Assembly (NCBI RefSeq): GCF_000379625.1
Contig: NZ_KB903217.1
Span: forward strand, 575,816 to 639,815
Origin: Actinomycetospora chiangmaiensis DSM 45062
GTDB taxonomy: Bacteria > Actinomycetota > Actinomycetes > Mycobacteriales > Pseudonocardiaceae
Direction: 5' to 3'
Length of the DNA stretch: 64,000 bases
Numbering within the stretch: position 1 is the stretch's first letter; every line of letters begins with the position of its first letter. The translations under genes and the position numbers were made by a program. Below the pieces are notes generated by a model. That model made no database searches and was not told the DNA's origin. It worked only from the letters and a program-made list of their open reading frames with translations. Shown one piece after another: positions 1-8,324 of this stretch.

Positions 1-717
1 CTCCTCGTCGTCGCCCTCGGGGTGCTCGGCGCCGTGATCCTCGCCTGGGTGCGCACCGGGATCAGCGACACCGGGATCGGGATCGTCGTCGCCCTCACCA
101 TCACGCTGCCGCTCCTGCTCGCCGGCACCGGTGTCGCCGTCGGCGCCGCGAACGACAGCCGGGTCGACGACGACCTGCGCGTCTACGGACTCGGGATCCG
201 CTCGGTCCTGGACACCGGCGGGGCCGACCAGTCGTTCACGTTCGACACGCGGCCGTCCGGGGCGGTGTCGCGCGAGGACCGCCACGAGGGGCGGGCCGTC
301 GTCGTCGGGGGCGAGGAGCGGTGGCTCGTGGAGCGGGGCGAGCGGGTCGAGCTCCACGACGGCCGGGAGGTCGTCGCGACGGCGTCGCCCCGGAAGCACG
401 GGCCGTGGCGGGACTGGGAGATCGACGTCGACGGGCGGCTGCTGCGCCTGCGGACCCGGGTCGCCCGGCACCCCCCGCGCCGCACCCTGCTCGACGACCT
501 CGGTCGGGCCTGGCGGGCGGACGTGACGCGGCGCCGGGTCACAGCCCGGCTCCCCGAGGAGCTCTCGCCGGTCGGCGCCGCCTTCGTCCTCGCCGTGCTG
601 GCCGGCATCCGCGACACCGTCGAGGAGGTCCCCGGGGGCACCGACGGTGGGACCGACCTCACCGACCTCACCGACCTCACCGACCTCGTCGACGACGTCT
701 GGACCTGGTCCGACTGA
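1..717 (+). CDS. Membrane-anchored hypothetical protein, 5' end cut by window edge
   Basis: The reading frame is open to base 1, so the true start lies upstream; the first start codon inside the window is GTG at 22. The visible 238 residues begin with hydrophobic segments (about residues 1-20 and 27-47), followed by a soluble, Arg/Asp-rich domain of about 170 residues. The C-terminus carries four TDL repeats encoded by a 9-bp tandem repeat at 652-687. I do not recognise the family. It ends 16 bases before the next start and could belong to an upstream operon. It is read as real because its codon third positions are strongly G/C. Confidence 0.6.
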   Translation, partial: LLVVALGVLGAVILAWVRTGISDTGIGIVVALTITLPLLLAGTGVAVGAANDSRVDDDLRVYGLGIRSVLDTGGADQSFTFDTRPSGAVSREDRHEGRAVVVGGEERWLVERGERVELHDGREVVATASPRKHGPWRDWEIDVDGRLLRLRTRVARHPPRRTLLDDLGRAWRADVTRRRVTARLPEELSPVGAAFVLAVLAGIRDTVEEVPGGTDGGTDLTDLTDLTDLVDDVWTWSD

Positions 718-720
718 GCC

Positions 721-733
721 TAGGCTGGTTCCC
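721..733 (+). promoter_or_regulatory. Putative leaderless -10 box (TAGGCT, 7 nt before GTG)
   Basis: TAGGCT at 721-726 matches the actinobacterial TANNNT -10 element and ends 7 nt before the GTG at 734. No Shine-Dalgarno sequence is visible between them, so transcription probably starts at or next to the start codon. The same arrangement recurs at many genes in this window. Confidence 0.5.
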
Positions 734-2386
734 GTGCCCCGCCCCGTGATCCTCACCGTGGACGACGACCCGGGCGTCTCCCGTGCCGTGGCCCGCGACC
801 TGCGCCGCGAGTACGGCGAGCACCACCGCATCGTCCGCGCGGACTCCGGGGAGACCGCCCTGGAGGCACTGCGCGAGATCGCGCTGCGCGGCGAGCAGGT
901 CGCGGTGATCCTCGCCGACCAGCGGATGCCGCGGATGAGCGGCGTCGAGTTCCTCGAGCGGGCCATGGATCTCTTCCCGCGGGCCCGCCGGGTGCTGCTC
1001 ACCGCCTACGCCGACACCGACGCCGCCATCACCGCGATCAACGTCGTCGACCTCGACCACTACCTGCTCAAGCCCTGGGACCCGCCCGAGGAGAAGCTCT
1101 ACCCCGTCGTCGACCAGCTGCTCGAGGCGTGGCGGCGCGCGCCGGACCGGCCCAGCACCGACACCCGCGTCGTCGGGCACCGCTGGTCGGCGCGCTCCTA
1201 CGAGCTGCGCGACCTGCTCGCCCGCAACCAGGTGCCGTTCCGCTTCCACCTCGCCGACGACCCCGAGGGGGCCCGGCTGCTGGAGGCGGCCGGGTGCGGC
1301 GCCGAGCGGCTGCCCGTCGTCGTCACCGGTGACGGCCGGGCGCTGGTGGAGCCCACCGACGCCGAGGTCGCCGAGCAGGTCGGGCTCTCCACCCACGCGA
1401 CCGCGGAGCTCTACGACCTCGCGGTCGTCGGCGGCGGCCCGGGCGGCCTGGGCGCCGCGGTCTACGGCGGGTCCGAGGGCCTGCGCACCGTGCTCGTGGA
1501 GTCCCTGGCGACCGGAGGACAGGCCGGCACCTCGAGCCGGATCGAGAACTACCTCGGCTTCCCCGACGGCGTCTCGGGCTCCCAGCTCACCGACCGGGCC
1601 CGGCGGCAGGCCGTCAAGTTCGGGGTCGAGGTCCTGACGACGAGGACGGTCACCGGCCTCGGTGTCCGCGGCGGGGTCCGGGTGCTGACGTTCGACGACG
1701 GGTCGGAGATCGCCGCGCACGCGGTGGTGCTCGCCACCGGCGTCTCGTACCGCACGCTCGACGACGTGCCGGGGTTGACGGAGTTCGCCGGCGAGGGCGT
1801 GTTCTACGGCGCCGCGACCACCGAGGCGCCGTCGTGCGCCGACGAGGTGGTCTACGTCGTCGGCGGCGCCAACTCCGCCGGTCAGGCCGCCATGAACTTC
1901 TCGCGCTACGCCCGTCGCGTGGTGATGCTCGTGCGCGGGGAGTCGCTGGCCTCGTCGATGTCGCACTACCTCATCGAGCAGATCGAGGGCGTCGCGCACA
2001 TCGAGGTGCGGACGTGCACCGAGGTCGTCGCCGCCGAGGGCGAGGGGCACCTCGAGAAGCTGACGCTGCGGGACCGGAGCGACGGCACCGAGGAGGTGGT
2101 CGACGCGCAGTGGCTGTTCGTCTTCATCGGCGCCCAGCCGCGCACCGACTGGCTCGACGGAACCGTCGACCGCGACGGCCGTGGCTTCGTGCTCACCGGA
2201 CCGGACCTGGACCGGTCCGGAGCGGGAAGCAGCGACGTGCGCGAGCCGTTGCACCTGGAGACCTCCCTGCCCGGGGTGTTCGCCGTCGGCGACGTCCGGG
2301 GCGGGTCGGTGAAGCGCGTGGCCTCCGCCGTCGGCGAGGGCGCGATGGCGGTGAGCCTGGTGCACCGCTGGTTGGAGAACCGATGA
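734..2386 (+). CDS. Response-regulator / thioredoxin-fold / thioredoxin reductase-like FAD fusion protein
   Basis: 550 residues. Residues 1-125 are a receiver domain with acidic cluster D10-D12, phospho-acceptor D62, T90 and K113. Residues about 140-215 resemble a glutaredoxin/thioredoxin fold (GHRWSARSYELRDLL) but lack a CxxC. Residues about 230-550 are a two-dinucleotide-fold flavoprotein with GGGPGGLGAA for FAD, VVGGANSAGQAA for NAD(P)H, and a C-terminal FAVGDVRGGS motif. The redox-active CxxC of thioredoxin reductases is missing: the equivalent stretch reads GAATTEAPSC. An NAD(P)H-dependent flavoprotein controlled by phosphorylation is likely, but the electron acceptor is unknown. The GTG at 734 is chosen because it opens the receiver domain and follows a -10 box. 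The stop overlaps the next gene (ATGA), which encodes a histidine kinase. Confidence 0.85.
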   Translation: MPRPVILTVDDDPGVSRAVARDLRREYGEHHRIVRADSGETALEALREIALRGEQVAVILADQRMPRMSGVEFLERAMDLFPRARRVLLTAYADTDAAITAINVVDLDHYLLKPWDPPEEKLYPVVDQLLEAWRRAPDRPSTDTRVVGHRWSARSYELRDLLARNQVPFRFHLADDPEGARLLEAAGCGAERLPVVVTGDGRALVEPTDAEVAEQVGLSTHATAELYDLAVVGGGPGGLGAAVYGGSEGLRTVLVESLATGGQAGTSSRIENYLGFPDGVSGSQLTDRARRQAVKFGVEVLTTRTVTGLGVRGGVRVLTFDDGSEIAAHAVVLATGVSYRTLDDVPGLTEFAGEGVFYGAATTEAPSCADEVVYVVGGANSAGQAAMNFSRYARRVVMLVRGESLASSMSHYLIEQIEGVAHIEVRTCTEVVAAEGEGHLEKLTLRDRSDGTEEVVDAQWLFVFIGAQPRTDWLDGTVDRDGRGFVLTGPDLDRSGAGSSDVREPLHLETSLPGVFAVGDVRGGSVKRVASAVGEGAMAVSLVHRWLENR

Positions 2387-3789
2387 GAACCGAACTCGAG
2401 CCCGCCTCGCTGCAACGGCTCTTCCTCTTCGAGTCCCTCGACGAGGGCCAGCTGGCCTGGATCGCGGAGCACGCCGACGTCGTCGACTCGGCGGCCGGCG
2501 AGGACGTGTGCCGCGAGGGCGACCCGGCCCGCTGCTTCTGGGTGCTCTGCGACGGCGAGATCGCCGTGATCCGCACCGTGCGCGGCGACGAGGTCGAGGT
2601 CAGCCGCAGCGCCCGGCCCGGCACCTACGGCGGCGCCACGGAGGCGTACGTCGCGGACGAGGACCTCCGCTACAAGCACACGCTGCGGGCCTGCGCGGCG
2701 TCGCGGTTCCTGGCGCTCCCGGCCCGGGAGTGGGGCGCGAAGCTCCGGGAGTGGTTCCCGCTGGCAATGCACCTGGTGGAGGGGCTCGCCGTCGGGATGC
2801 AGCGCTCGAGCACGGCGATCGGCGAGCGGGAGCGGCTGCTCGCGCTCGGCTCCCTGTCCGCCGGGCTGACCCACGAGCTGAACAACCCGGCCGCGGCCGC
2901 CATCCGCGCGACCGAGTCGCTCCGCGACCGCGTGGCCGGGATGCGGCACAAGCTCGCCATGCTCGCCTCCGGGAAGCTCGACGGCGATGTCGTCGCCCAG
3001 CTCGTGGAGCTGCAGGAGGAGGCCGTGCTCGGCGTGGCCACCGCCCCCGAGCTCACCGCGATGCAGACCTCGGACGCCGAGGACGAGCTCGGGGACTGGC
3101 TCGACGAGCACGAGGTCGGCGGGGCGTGGGACCTCGCCGCCGTGCTGGTGGCCGGCGGCCTCGACGTCGAGTGGCTCGGCAAGGTGGAGCGCACGGTGCC
3201 CGACGGCACGCTCGGTGCGGCCGTCCGCTGGATCGCGTACGCGGTCGAGACCGAGACGCTCATGGGCGAGATCACCGACGCCACCGCCCGGATCGGCACG
3301 CTGGTCAACGCCGCGCGGCAGTACTCGCAGCTCGACCGGGCGCCCTACCAGGCCTCCGACCTGCGGGTCCTGCTGAAGTCCACGCTCACGATGCTCTCGC
3401 GCAAGCTCGAGGGCATCACCCTGGTCAAGGAGTTCGACCCCGACCTGCCGCAGGTGCCCTGCTACCCGGCGGAGCTGAACCAGGTCTGGACGAACATCAT
3501 CGACAACGCGTGCTCGGCGATGGACGGCAGCGGGACGCTGACGATCCGCACCCGCCGCGAGTCCGACACGGCCGTCGTCGAGATCGCCGACACCGGGCCC
3601 GGAATCCCGGCCGAGGTCCGGCCGCGCATCTTCGAGCCGTTCTTCACGACGAAGGACGTCGGCGAGGGCACCGGCCTCGGCCTCGACATCTCGTGGCGCA
3701 TCGTCGTCTCCAAGCACCACGGCGACATCCGCGTGCACACCTCGTCCGCGGGCACGACCTTCGAGATCCGGCTGCCACTGTCCGGTTGA
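2383..3789 (+). CDS. Histidine kinase with N-terminal cyclic-nucleotide-binding-like domain
   Basis: 468 residues, soluble. Residues about 10-130 read like a cNMP/Crp-type sensor domain (ILxxL-like start, [20 protein letters not shown]). The kinase core has the H-box GLTHELNNP with H164, the N-box [11 protein letters not shown]1 DTGPGIP, F-box FEPFFTTK and G2 GEGTGLGL. The E-L-N-N-P form of the H-box is typical of NtrB-like and hybrid kinases. The start codon ATG overlaps the stop of the receiver-flavoprotein gene, so the two are translationally coupled and probably form a cognate pair: this kinase would phosphorylate D62 of the upstream fusion. The ligand of the sensor domain cannot be read from sequence. 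No transmembrane segment is present, so an intracellular signal is expected. Confidence 0.85.
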   Translation: MRTELEPASLQRLFLFESLDEGQLAWIAEHADVVDSAAGEDVCREGDPARCFWVLCDGEIAVIRTVRGDEVEVSRSARPGTYGGATEAYVADEDLRYKHTLRACAASRFLALPAREWGAKLREWFPLAMHLVEGLAVGMQRSSTAIGERERLLALGSLSAGLTHELNNPAAAAIRATESLRDRVAGMRHKLAMLASGKLDGDVVAQLVELQEEAVLGVATAPELTAMQTSDAEDELGDWLDEHEVGGAWDLAAVLVAGGLDVEWLGKVERTVPDGTLGAAVRWIAYAVETETLMGEITDATARIGTLVNAARQYSQLDRAPYQASDLRVLLKSTLTMLSRKLEGITLVKEFDPDLPQVPCYPAELNQVWTNIIDNACSAMDGSGTLTIRTRRESDTAVVEIADTGPGIPAEVRPRIFEPFFTTKDVGEGTGLGLDISWRIVVSKHHGDIRVHTSSAGTTFEIRLPLSG

Positions 3790-4186
3790 CCGCCTCCCGG
3801 GCTACGTCGACCAGTCCTACCGCGACGCCGTGCCGGAGGTGCCCCACGTCGGGAGGTCTGCTGCCTGCACCTGACCCGGTTCGTGCAGATCCTGCTCGAC
3901 CGCAAGGACCGCATGCCGAGGAGGGAGCGCCCCCCGACCGCCGTGGGGCAGCACGGCGGCCGAGGGACGCAGAACCCCGTGCGGCCGGGCGCGGTCGGTC
4001 GCACGGGGCGTTCGAGGGCGGTTGCGGATGACCGGTCGTCCCCATCATCACGCCGGGCGCCTGCGTCGCCGAAGCACTAACGCCGGGAGTTCCGCGGACG
4101 ATGCGGCTTCTTCGGTACCCGTCCGGTCGGTTCGCACCCCGGGCCGCAGCGGTTCATCCGGTCGTGTCGGGGCACAATCGACGGGT
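3790..4186. other. Intergenic region with possible decayed coding sequence and one hairpin
   Basis: About 400 bp with no convincing gene. Short open stretches (for example 3883-4080 on the plus strand) have no family-like motif and could be remnants. A 9-bp inverted repeat (CCCCGTGCG at 3975-3983 and CGCACGGGG at 4000-4008) can form a hairpin and may serve as terminator for the kinase gene, though no T-tract follows. ACAAT at 4174-4178 lies 8 nt before the next start and may be its -10 box. Confidence 0.35.
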
Positions 4187-5527
4187 GTGAGCAGTGTGGC
4201 GCGGGCGTCGGACCCGACGGACGAGATCCCGATCACGGACGGTGGCTCCGGGGCCGGCTTCGCCGGTCTGACCGGGCTCGCCGACGAGGAGGGCAAGCGC
4301 CGGCGGCTGGTGCGGATGAAGGTCGTGGCCACCGGCTTCCTGCTCGGCGCCGCGATCGTGTGGATCGTGTTCCTCACCTGGGAGCGCCACGGCGGCCCGG
4401 CCTTCACCGGCTACGTCCGGGCGGCCGCCGAGGCCGGCATGGTCGGCGCCTTCGCCGACTGGTTCGCCGTCACCGCGCTCTTCCGGCACCCGCTGGGCCT
4501 GAAGATCCCGCACACCGCGATCATCCCGCGCAAGAAGGACCAGCTCGGCGAGAGCCTGTCGGACTTCGTGGGCGAGAACTTCCTGTCGGTGCCCGTGGTG
4601 AGCGACAAGCTGCGCTCTGCGCGGATCGCCAACCGCGTCGGTGCGTGGCTCTCGCGGCGCGAGAACGCCGAGCGGGTCACCGCCGAGGCGGCGACGGTGG
4701 TTCGCGGTGCCGTGGCGGTGCTGCGGGACGACGAGGTCCAGGCCGTCATCGAGCAGACCGTCACCCGCCGCGTGGTCGCCCAGCAGTGGGGTCCGCCGAT
4801 GGGGAAGCTCCTCGAGGGCATCCTCGACGACGGGTCGCACCGCCGGGTCGTCGACCTCATCTGCGACCGGGCCTACGACTGGGTGCGGGTCAACCACGAC
4901 ACCGTCATGGCGCTGGTGAGCAAGCAGGCCCCGAGCTGGTCGCCCCGCTTCGTGGACGGCCTCATCGGCGACCGGCTCTACGCCGAGGCCCTCTCGTTCG
5001 CCTGGGCGGTGAAGTCCGACCAGGACCACCCGCTGCGCAAGGCCATCGACCGCTTCCTCACGAGCTTCGCAGGCGACCTGCAGCACGAGCCCGAGACCAT
5101 CGAGCGGGTCGAGTCGATCAAGGCCCAGCTGCTCGCCCACCCCGACGTCCAGGGCCTGCTCAGCCGTGCCTGGGCGACCGGCAAGGCGATGATCCTCGAC
5201 GCCGCGGAGGACCCGTCGAGCGAGCTGCGGCTCCGCGTGACCGACGGCGTCACCCGTTTCGGCGAGCGCATGGTGCTCGACGAGGGCCTGCGCGAGAAGA
5301 TCGACAGCTGGGTCGTCGACGCCGCGGCCTACGTGGTCACCCGCTACGCCCCGGAGATCACCGCGCTGATCTCCGACACGGTCAAGCGCTGGGACGGCCC
5401 GGAGACCTCCCGGAAGATCGAGCTGCAGGTCGGCCGCGACCTCCAGTTCATCCGCATCAACGGCACGGTGGTCGGCGCCCTGGCCGGACTGATCATCTAC
5501 ACGCTGGGCGAGCTGGTCGTCGGGTAG
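4187..5527 (+). CDS. DUF445 family membrane protein
   Basis: 446 residues. An N-terminal membrane segment lies at about residues 42-63, followed by the hallmark stretch AAEAGMVGAFADWFAVTALFRHPLG, which identifies the DUF445 family. The long middle part is helical and charged, and a second membrane segment closes the protein (about residues 428-445). The function of DUF445 proteins is not established. GTG at 4187 is preferred over further-upstream starts because the sequence before it lacks family similarity and an ACAAT box lies 8 nt upstream. It stands alone on the plus strand and converges with crcB; the shared hairpin at 5539-5586 lies just after its stop. Confidence 0.85.
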   Translation: MSSVARASDPTDEIPITDGGSGAGFAGLTGLADEEGKRRRLVRMKVVATGFLLGAAIVWIVFLTWERHGGPAFTGYVRAAAEAGMVGAFADWFAVTALFRHPLGLKIPHTAIIPRKKDQLGESLSDFVGENFLSVPVVSDKLRSARIANRVGAWLSRRENAERVTAEAATVVRGAVAVLRDDEVQAVIEQTVTRRVVAQQWGPPMGKLLEGILDDGSHRRVVDLICDRAYDWVRVNHDTVMALVSKQAPSWSPRFVDGLIGDRLYAEALSFAWAVKSDQDHPLRKAIDRFLTSFAGDLQHEPETIERVESIKAQLLAHPDVQGLLSRAWATGKAMILDAAEDPSSELRLRVTDGVTRFGERMVLDEGLREKIDSWVVDAAAYVVTRYAPEITALISDTVKRWDGPETSRKIELQVGRDLQFIRINGTVVGALAGLIIYTLGELVVG

Positions 5528-5538
5528 GTGCGCTGCGC

Positions 5539-5586
5539 GCCCGTGAGTACTTTCCCGTGCTCCGGCACGGAGAAGTACTCACGGGC
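5539..5586. repeat. Palindromic repeat, family A copy 1, between convergent genes
   Basis: Two 22-nt arms (5539-5560 and 5565-5586) pair with only two mismatches around a TCCG loop; the core is GTGAGTACTT...AAGTACTCAC. It follows the DUF445 stop and overlaps the crcB stop codon, so it can act as a bidirectional terminator. The right arm, GCACGGAGAAGTACTCACGG, is repeated exactly in the copy at 11508-11547. Confidence 0.75.
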
Positions 5587-5950
5587 CGAAGGCACCTGCC
5601 CCGATCACCAGCCCCAGCGACGCGGCGCCGAGGCCCGCGAACGTCGACATCACGACGTTGAACAGCGCGTGCGCCCGCTCCCGGGCCTCCGCGAGGCGCA
5701 CCGTGTCGTAGCCGAGCGTCGACCACGTGGAGAGCCCGCCGCAGAAGCCGGTGCCCACCGCGGCGACGACGGCCGAGGGCGCGGCGCCACCGAGCACCAC
5801 GCCGAGCACGAGCGAGGCCACGACGTTGACCGTGAAGGTGCCCCACGGGAACGACGTGCCGTGCGTGCGTTGCACGGCGCGGTCGACGAGGTAGCGCGCG
5901 GGCGCCCCGATCGCCGCGCCCAGTGCCACCCACAGCCCCGCCGCGGTCAT
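5579..5950 (-). CDS. crcB: Fluoride ion channel CrcB, second subunit
   Basis: 123 residues with four hydrophobic segments and the CrcB/Fluc signature GFCGGLSTWSTLGYDT. Members form dual-topology dimers that export fluoride through the plasma membrane. The start ATG overlaps the stop of the adjoining crcB paralogue (ATGA), so the pair probably makes a heterodimer, as is usual in actinobacteria carrying two small crcB genes. The stop lies inside the hairpin at 5539-5586. Confidence 0.92.
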   Translation of the reverse strand: MTAAGLWVALGAAIGAPARYLVDRAVQRTHGTSFPWGTFTVNVVASLVLGVVLGGAAPSAVVAAVGTGFCGGLSTWSTLGYDTVRLAEARERAHALFNVVMSTFAGLGAASLGLVIGAGAFGP

Positions 5951-6378
5951 CGCGCCCCTCCCGCCGCGGCGCGGGCGACGACGAGGCCGAGCCAGGCCGC
6001 GCCGACCGAGCCGAGCACCGTCGCGGCGAGGTAGCCGAGGGCCGTGCCCAGGTGCCCGGCCGCGAGCAGGGTCTGCGCGTCGACCGCGAAGGTGGAGAAC
6101 GTCGTGAAGCCGCCGAGGACCCCGACGCCGAGGAACGGCCGGACGATCGGGGGTGCGGTCCGGACCTCGGCGACGAGCACGACCAGGACCCCCATCAGCA
6201 GGCAGCCGACGACGTTGATGAGCAGGGTCGTCGTCGGGAAGGCGTCGTGGGGCGTCGGGAAGGCGAGCCCGAGCCCCCACCGCGCGAGCGCGCCGAGCAC
6301 CCCGCCGAGGGAGACCGCCGCGACGAGGGCGCCCTGCCGCTGCAGCAACGGGACGGGACGGGGTGGATCGGCGGACAC
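5947..6378 (-). CDS. crcB: Fluoride ion channel CrcB, first subunit
   Basis: 143 residues with four membrane segments and the conserved GFTTFSTFAVD motif containing the Phe/Ser/Thr fluoride-pore residues; INVVGCLLMG matches the Asn-containing helix. The start is set to GTG 6378 because it follows AGGGAG at suitable spacing and begins just before the basic and first hydrophobic segments; the frame continues upstream to 6612 but with low-complexity, non-family sequence. The upstream leader (6379-6500, read on the minus strand) contains GCGATGGCG and a 7-bp hairpin, but I could not assemble a fluoride riboswitch from it. Confidence 0.9.
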   Translation of the reverse strand: MSADPPRPVPLLQRQGALVAAVSLGGVLGALARWGLGLAFPTPHDAFPTTTLLINVVGCLLMGVLVVLVAEVRTAPPIVRPFLGVGVLGGFTTFSTFAVDAQTLLAAGHLGTALGYLAATVLGSVGAAWLGLVVARAAAGGAR

Positions 6379-6596
6379 GGGCAGCTCCCTGGGCGCGCGG
6401 AACCGGGCTCCAGGGACCGTTGGCGCCGGCGCGGCGCGGTTGTCGGAGCGAATCTCCCGTCGCTTCGCTCGCCTGGGCGGGCCCCACCGCCATCGCGTCG
6501 GAACGCTAGTGCAGCCGTTTTCGCAGCGCACGACGGTGCCTGGAAACGATCGTCGAATATGTGGCACAGGCCACGCCACCTGCGCAAACAGCGTGC

Positions 6597-6624
6597 TTGC
6601 ATCAGCTAGCACCTGTGTTAGCGT
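6597..6624 (+). promoter_or_regulatory. Sigma-A-type promoter for the XRE regulator
   Basis: TTGCAT (6597-6602) and TAGCGT (6619-6624) are separated by 16 nt and fit a housekeeping promoter. The expected start site gives a leader of about 25 nt, which holds the GAGGAGG ribosome-binding site of the following gene. The local sequence is notably AT-rich for this window. Confidence 0.5.
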
Positions 6625-6655
6625 GGAAAACAGTCACGGCGAGGAGGTGAGCACG

Positions 6656-7138
6656 ATGTCCGGTGTGGACGGTGTCGACAAGGCACTCGGCCAGGCCGTC
6701 GAGGACATCGGTGCCTACATCCGCAGGCAGCGTGAGTCGGCCCAGGTGTCCCTGCGCCAGCTCGCGAAGGTCGCCGGGATTTCGAACCCGTACCTGAGCC
6801 AGATCGAGCGTGGACTGCGCAAGCCGTCCGCGGAGATCCTGGGTCAGATCGCGACCGGGCTGCGCATCTCGGCCGAGGCGTTGTACGTGAAGGCGGGGAT
6901 TCTCGAGGAGCGAGTCGGCTCCGCGGTCCTCGATTCACTCGCCTGCGATCCGGAGCTCACCGAGCGTCAGAAGCAGGTGCTGCACGACATCTACGAGTCG
7001 TTCCGCCGCGAGAACCGCGCGGCCGGCATCTCGACTCCGGTGTCCGCCGAGCGCGATGAGGCCTCCGGCGCCTTCGCGGGGACGTCGGCACTCGCCGTCG
7101 CCCCCGCCCCCATCCGTCTCCCGTCTGAAGAGGAGTGA
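6656..7138 (+). CDS. XRE-family transcriptional regulator (Rv0474-like)
   Basis: 160 residues. Residues about 15-75 form a Cro/C1 helix-turn-helix (IGAYIRRQRESAQVSLRQLA, GISNPYLSQIERGLRKPS). The rest is helical (DPELTERQKQVLHDIYESFRREN) and ends in an Ala/Pro-rich tail. From memory, M. tuberculosis Rv0474 has the same architecture and also precedes hbhA. ATG 6656 is preferred to the in-frame GTG 6647, which overlaps the AGGAGG box. The gene sits 5 nt before the HbhA-like gene and probably regulates itself and that gene; the target is not demonstrated here. Confidence 0.88.
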   Translation: MSGVDGVDKALGQAVEDIGAYIRRQRESAQVSLRQLAKVAGISNPYLSQIERGLRKPSAEILGQIATGLRISAEALYVKAGILEERVGSAVLDSLACDPELTERQKQVLHDIYESFRRENRAAGISTPVSAERDEASGAFAGTSALAVAPAPIRLPSEEE

Positions 7139-7143
7139 TCGAC

Positions 7144-7872
7144 GTGCCCGTCACCTTCCCCACCAAGTTCGACGTCCGTGAGGCCCGCGACCAGGCCAAC
7201 AAGGTCGTCAGCGAGGCCGTGGACCCGTTCCGCGCCCCGGCCCTGGCCCTGCTCGGCCTCGGCGACTACGCGGTCGCGAGCGCCCAGGAGGCCTTCGCCA
7301 AGGTCCAGGCCGGCGCCACCGAGGTCCAGGCCCGCGTGGAGGACCTGCCCTCCGAGCTGCAGGAGCTCCGCGGCAAGCTGACCGCCGAGGACTTCCGCCG
7401 GCTGGCCGACAGCTACGCCGCGGCCGTCCGCAGCGTCTACGCCGACCTCGTGAAGCGCGGCGAGACCGCGTACTCGCAGATCAAGACGCAGCCGCAGGTC
7501 AAGCAGGCGCTCGACACCGTCGACTCGGTGTCCAGCGAGCTGGAGACCCGCCTCGAGGACGCCACCGAGGAGTTCCGCGTCCGCGGCGAGTCGGTGCTCG
7601 CCGAGGTCACCAAGCAGACCCGCTCGGTCGGTGAGCGCGCCGCGCGCTACACCCAGAAGGTCACCGGGCAGGCCGCCGAGGTCATCTCCGAGGTCGGCGA
7701 CGAGCTCGCCGACGACGTGAAGGAGGTCGGCGAGGAGGTCGCGCACGAGACCCGCTCGGCCACCCGTAAGACGGCCGCCCGCACGGCGCCGAAGAAGCAG
7801 GGCCCGAAGAACGCGCCGAAGACGGCCGCCACCAAGGCTGCCGCGCCGAAGGCCCCGACCGGCAAGGCCTGA
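7144..7872 (+). CDS. HbhA-like coiled-coil protein with Lys/Ala/Pro-rich tail
   Basis: 242 residues. The central part (about 20-190) is a long amphipathic helix or coiled coil rich in Glu/Ala/Val. The last 45 residues are a Lys-Ala-Pro-Thr tail (KKQGPKNAPKTAATKAAAPK) similar in kind to the C-terminus of mycobacterial heparin-binding haemagglutinin. In a non-pathogen the tail may bind polyanions such as nucleic acid or wall polymers rather than heparin, and similar proteins localise to lipid inclusions or the envelope. GTG 7144 is chosen because AGGAG at 7131-7135 lies 8 nt upstream; the in-frame GTG at 7135 would overlap it. A strong hairpin follows the stop. Confidence 0.8.
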   Translation: MPVTFPTKFDVREARDQANKVVSEAVDPFRAPALALLGLGDYAVASAQEAFAKVQAGATEVQARVEDLPSELQELRGKLTAEDFRRLADSYAAAVRSVYADLVKRGETAYSQIKTQPQVKQALDTVDSVSSELETRLEDATEEFRVRGESVLAEVTKQTRSVGERAARYTQKVTGQAAEVISEVGDELADDVKEVGEEVAHETRSATRKTAARTAPKKQGPKNAPKTAATKAAAPKAPTGKA

Positions 7873-7884
7873 CGCTCCCCCACC

Positions 7885-7923
7885 CGACGGCCCCGTCCCC
7901 GCACCCGCGGGGCGGGGCCGTCG
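7885..7923 (+). terminator. Hairpin terminator after the HbhA-like gene
   Basis: An 11-bp perfect stem (CGACGGCCCCG, 7885-7895, with CGGGGCCGTCG, 7913-7923) continues inward with CCCCGC/GCGGGG around an ACCC loop. It starts 13 nt after the stop codon. No long T-run follows, as is common in actinobacterial terminators. Confidence 0.75.
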
Positions 7924-7988
7924 TCGTGTCCGGCTGCGTGTCCGGCTGCGTCGTCCACGGGCGGATCGGGGTCGCCGTCACCAGCACG

Positions 7989-8000
7989 TATCCTCGCGGC
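7989..8000 (+). promoter_or_regulatory. Putative leaderless -10 box (TATCCT, 6 nt before GTG)
   Basis: TATCCT at 7989-7994 is followed by 6 nt and the GTG start at 8001, with no Shine-Dalgarno sequence. This matches the TANNNT-spacer-start pattern seen elsewhere in the window. Confidence 0.5.
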
Positions 8001-8324
8001 GTGGGTCTGTCCGTGCCGTCCGTCTGGTTGAACCTCGACTACTACCTGTCGCTGCTGATCTGGGTCGTCGCGATCCCGGTCGGCCTCTACGCGTTCATCC
8101 ACGCCCTCCTGCAGCGCGCGGACGCCTTCACGGCCGTCGACAAGCTGACCAAGCCGGCGTGGTGCGCGATCACCGGCGTCGGCGCGCTCCTGCTCGTGAT
8201 CTCCTTCGGCGGCCCCGTCTCGAGCTTCGCCATCCTGTGGCTGATCGCCCTGTGCGCCGTGCTGGTCTACCTCGTCGACGTGCGCCCGAAGGTCACGGAG
8301 GTCCAGCAGGGCGGGCGGTGGTGA
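8001..8324 (+). CDS. DUF2516 family membrane protein (Rv0476-like)
   Basis: 107 residues with three hydrophobic segments (about 12-35, 52-72 and 74-93) and the family stretch LNLDYYLSLLIWVVAIPVGLYAF, plus ALLQRADAFTAVDKLTKPAW. DUF2516 proteins lie next to hbhA in mycobacteria; their role is unknown. The GTG 8001 start is set by the -10 box 6 nt upstream. The stop overlaps the GTG of the YbaK-like gene (GTGA), implying co-translation. Confidence 0.85.
   Translation: MGLSVPSVWLNLDYYLSLLIWVVAIPVGLYAFIHALLQRADAFTAVDKLTKPAWCAITGVGALLLVISFGGPVSSFAILWLIALCAVLVYLVDVRPKVTEVQQGGRW

Noticed and set aside
677-2365. 562-codon open frame on the minus strand
   Set aside because: It is the antisense shadow of the receiver-flavoprotein gene; the composition is His/Val/Gly-rich with no motif, and the plus strand is clearly coding.
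3790-4080. Degraded gene after the histidine kinase
   Set aside because: Short stretches look codon-like (for example [16 protein letters not shown]) but no family could be named, so it is listed only as an intergenic region.
6379-6612. Fluoride riboswitch upstream of crcB
   Set aside because: The leader has GCGATGGCG and a hairpin, but the AAC and CTGATG elements needed for the crcB motif were not found in order.
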